Assembly: GCA_035946955.1 (NCBI GenBank) | Contig: DASYYE010000537.1 | Location: 1-14,394, forward strand | Source of the DNA: DASYYE01 sp035946955 | GTDB taxonomy: Bacteria > Actinomycetota > Actinomycetes > Streptosporangiales > Streptosporangiaceae | Direction: 5' to 3' | DNA: 14,394 bases | Part shown: one piece after another, positions 14,067-14,394 of the stretch | How the letters are laid out: the number at the start of each line of letters is the position of its first letter | Numbering within the stretch: the first letter of the stretch is position 1 | Made by a program: the position numbers and the translations under genes | The notes under the pieces: model-generated | Databases searched by the model: none | Seen by the model: the letters and a program-made list of their open reading frames with translations, nothing else | Told to the model about the DNA's origin: nothing

Positions 14067-14394
14067 TCAGTGGAGGATGATCCCGGCGATCGCGCCGAGG
14101 GCAACGAACATGGGCTCGGGGATCTTGCGCCACAGCATGAGCCCGAGAGAGACCACGGCGATGGCGGCGGTGGGCAGGTCGGTTACGGTCTGGCGAGTGA
14201 GCACGACCACCGCGCCGGCGATGGCCCCGGCCGCGGCGGCAGTGGCGCCTTTGACGAACGCCTTGATCTGCGGGTTGTCCCTGTGGCGGACGAACCACCG
14301 GCCAGGCACCACGACCCCCAGGTAGATCGGGGTGAAGATCGCCAGCGTGGCGACCAGGGCGCCGGGCAGCCCGGCGACCAGGTAGCCGATGAAG
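14067..14394 (-). CDS. chrA: Chromate transporter ChrA, C-terminal part (cut by window edge)
   Basis: The last 108 residues of a membrane protein whose beginning lies beyond the right edge. It reads FIGYLVAGLPGALVATLAIF, then TPIYLGVVVPGRWFVRHRDN, PQIKAFVKGATAAAAGAIAG, AVVVLTRQTVTDLPTAAIAV and a final helix ending EPMFVALGAIAGIILH. 'GYLVAGLPGA', the 'FxxHRDNPQxKAFVKGxTAAAxGAIAGAVVVL' pattern and 'KxPEP' are hallmarks of the CHR (chromate ion transporter) family, which exports or exchanges chromate and sulfate-like anions. An apparent start inside this reading frame at 14312 is not real, because the frame stays open and family-like to the edge. The stop is seven bases before the chosen start of exporter half A, so the two may be cotranscribed. 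Confidence 0.85.
   Translation of the reverse strand, partial: FIGYLVAGLPGALVATLAIFTPIYLGVVVPGRWFVRHRDNPQIKAFVKGATAAAAGAIAGAVVVLTRQTVTDLPTAAIAVVSLGLMLWRKIPEPMFVALGAIAGIILH

Noticed and set aside
14060..14104. TTG start for exporter half A giving 15 extra residues
   Set aside because: It would overlap chrA, has no ribosome site, and the added residues are Ser/Pro-rich without family resemblance; the GTG at 14059 follows the chrA stop by seven bases. Still not certain.

Overview
The window is GC-rich DNA (roughly 70 % by eye) with GTG starts, purine-rich ribosome binding sites and hairpins that lack a U-tract. The protein families (zf-HC2 anti-sigma factor, tiny acidic Asp/Glu protein, secreted WDG-type propeller, bPH membrane protein) point to a soil-type actinomycete chromosome. 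I cannot name the genus. No tRNA, rRNA, CRISPR array, transposase or phage gene is visible. It looks like ordinary accessory chromosome with several small gene neighbourhoods.

Left part, plus strand (1-2342): an ABM-like small protein (21-416) with a strong terminator-like hairpin after it. Next come a membrane-anchored DsbA-like thioredoxin-fold protein (582-1417) interrupted by an apparent one-base deletion, and a CcdA-type thiol-electron transporter (1479-2342). The last two would form an extracytoplasmic thiol/disulfide pair. On the minus strand (2326-3399) a secreted, probably seven-bladed propeller overlaps ccdA tail to tail, and a 58-residue acidic protein (3544-3720) lies upstream of it.

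Middle (3772-7182): a HAD phosphatase and a 62-residue coiled-coil protein on the plus strand. Then, on the minus strand, a MerR-family regulator (5284-5724) and a four-helix membrane protein (4759-5217). The gap between these two holds a textbook MerR-type promoter, with -35 and -10 boxes 20 bp apart around a C/G-rich dyad. This makes a compact sensor-effector unit with cysteines in both proteins. A second secreted repeat protein (5950-7182) is read divergently.

Right part, all minus strand (7265-14394): a bPH-domain membrane protein, an anti-sigma factor with no sigma gene beside it, then an operon running from the right edge: chrA 3' end, ABC exporter half A, ABC exporter half B, APH-fold protein. 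The exporter halves overlap by ATGA and carry complementary defects (Asp for the catalytic Glu in A, LSAGQ for LSGGQ in B), the signature of an asymmetric heterodimeric exporter. The APH-fold protein has lost its catalytic Asp (HSN instead of HGD), so it may be a pseudokinase.

The most interesting candidates are the MerR/Cys-membrane-protein unit and the exporter plus apparent pseudokinase operon. Neither is proven new from sequence alone.
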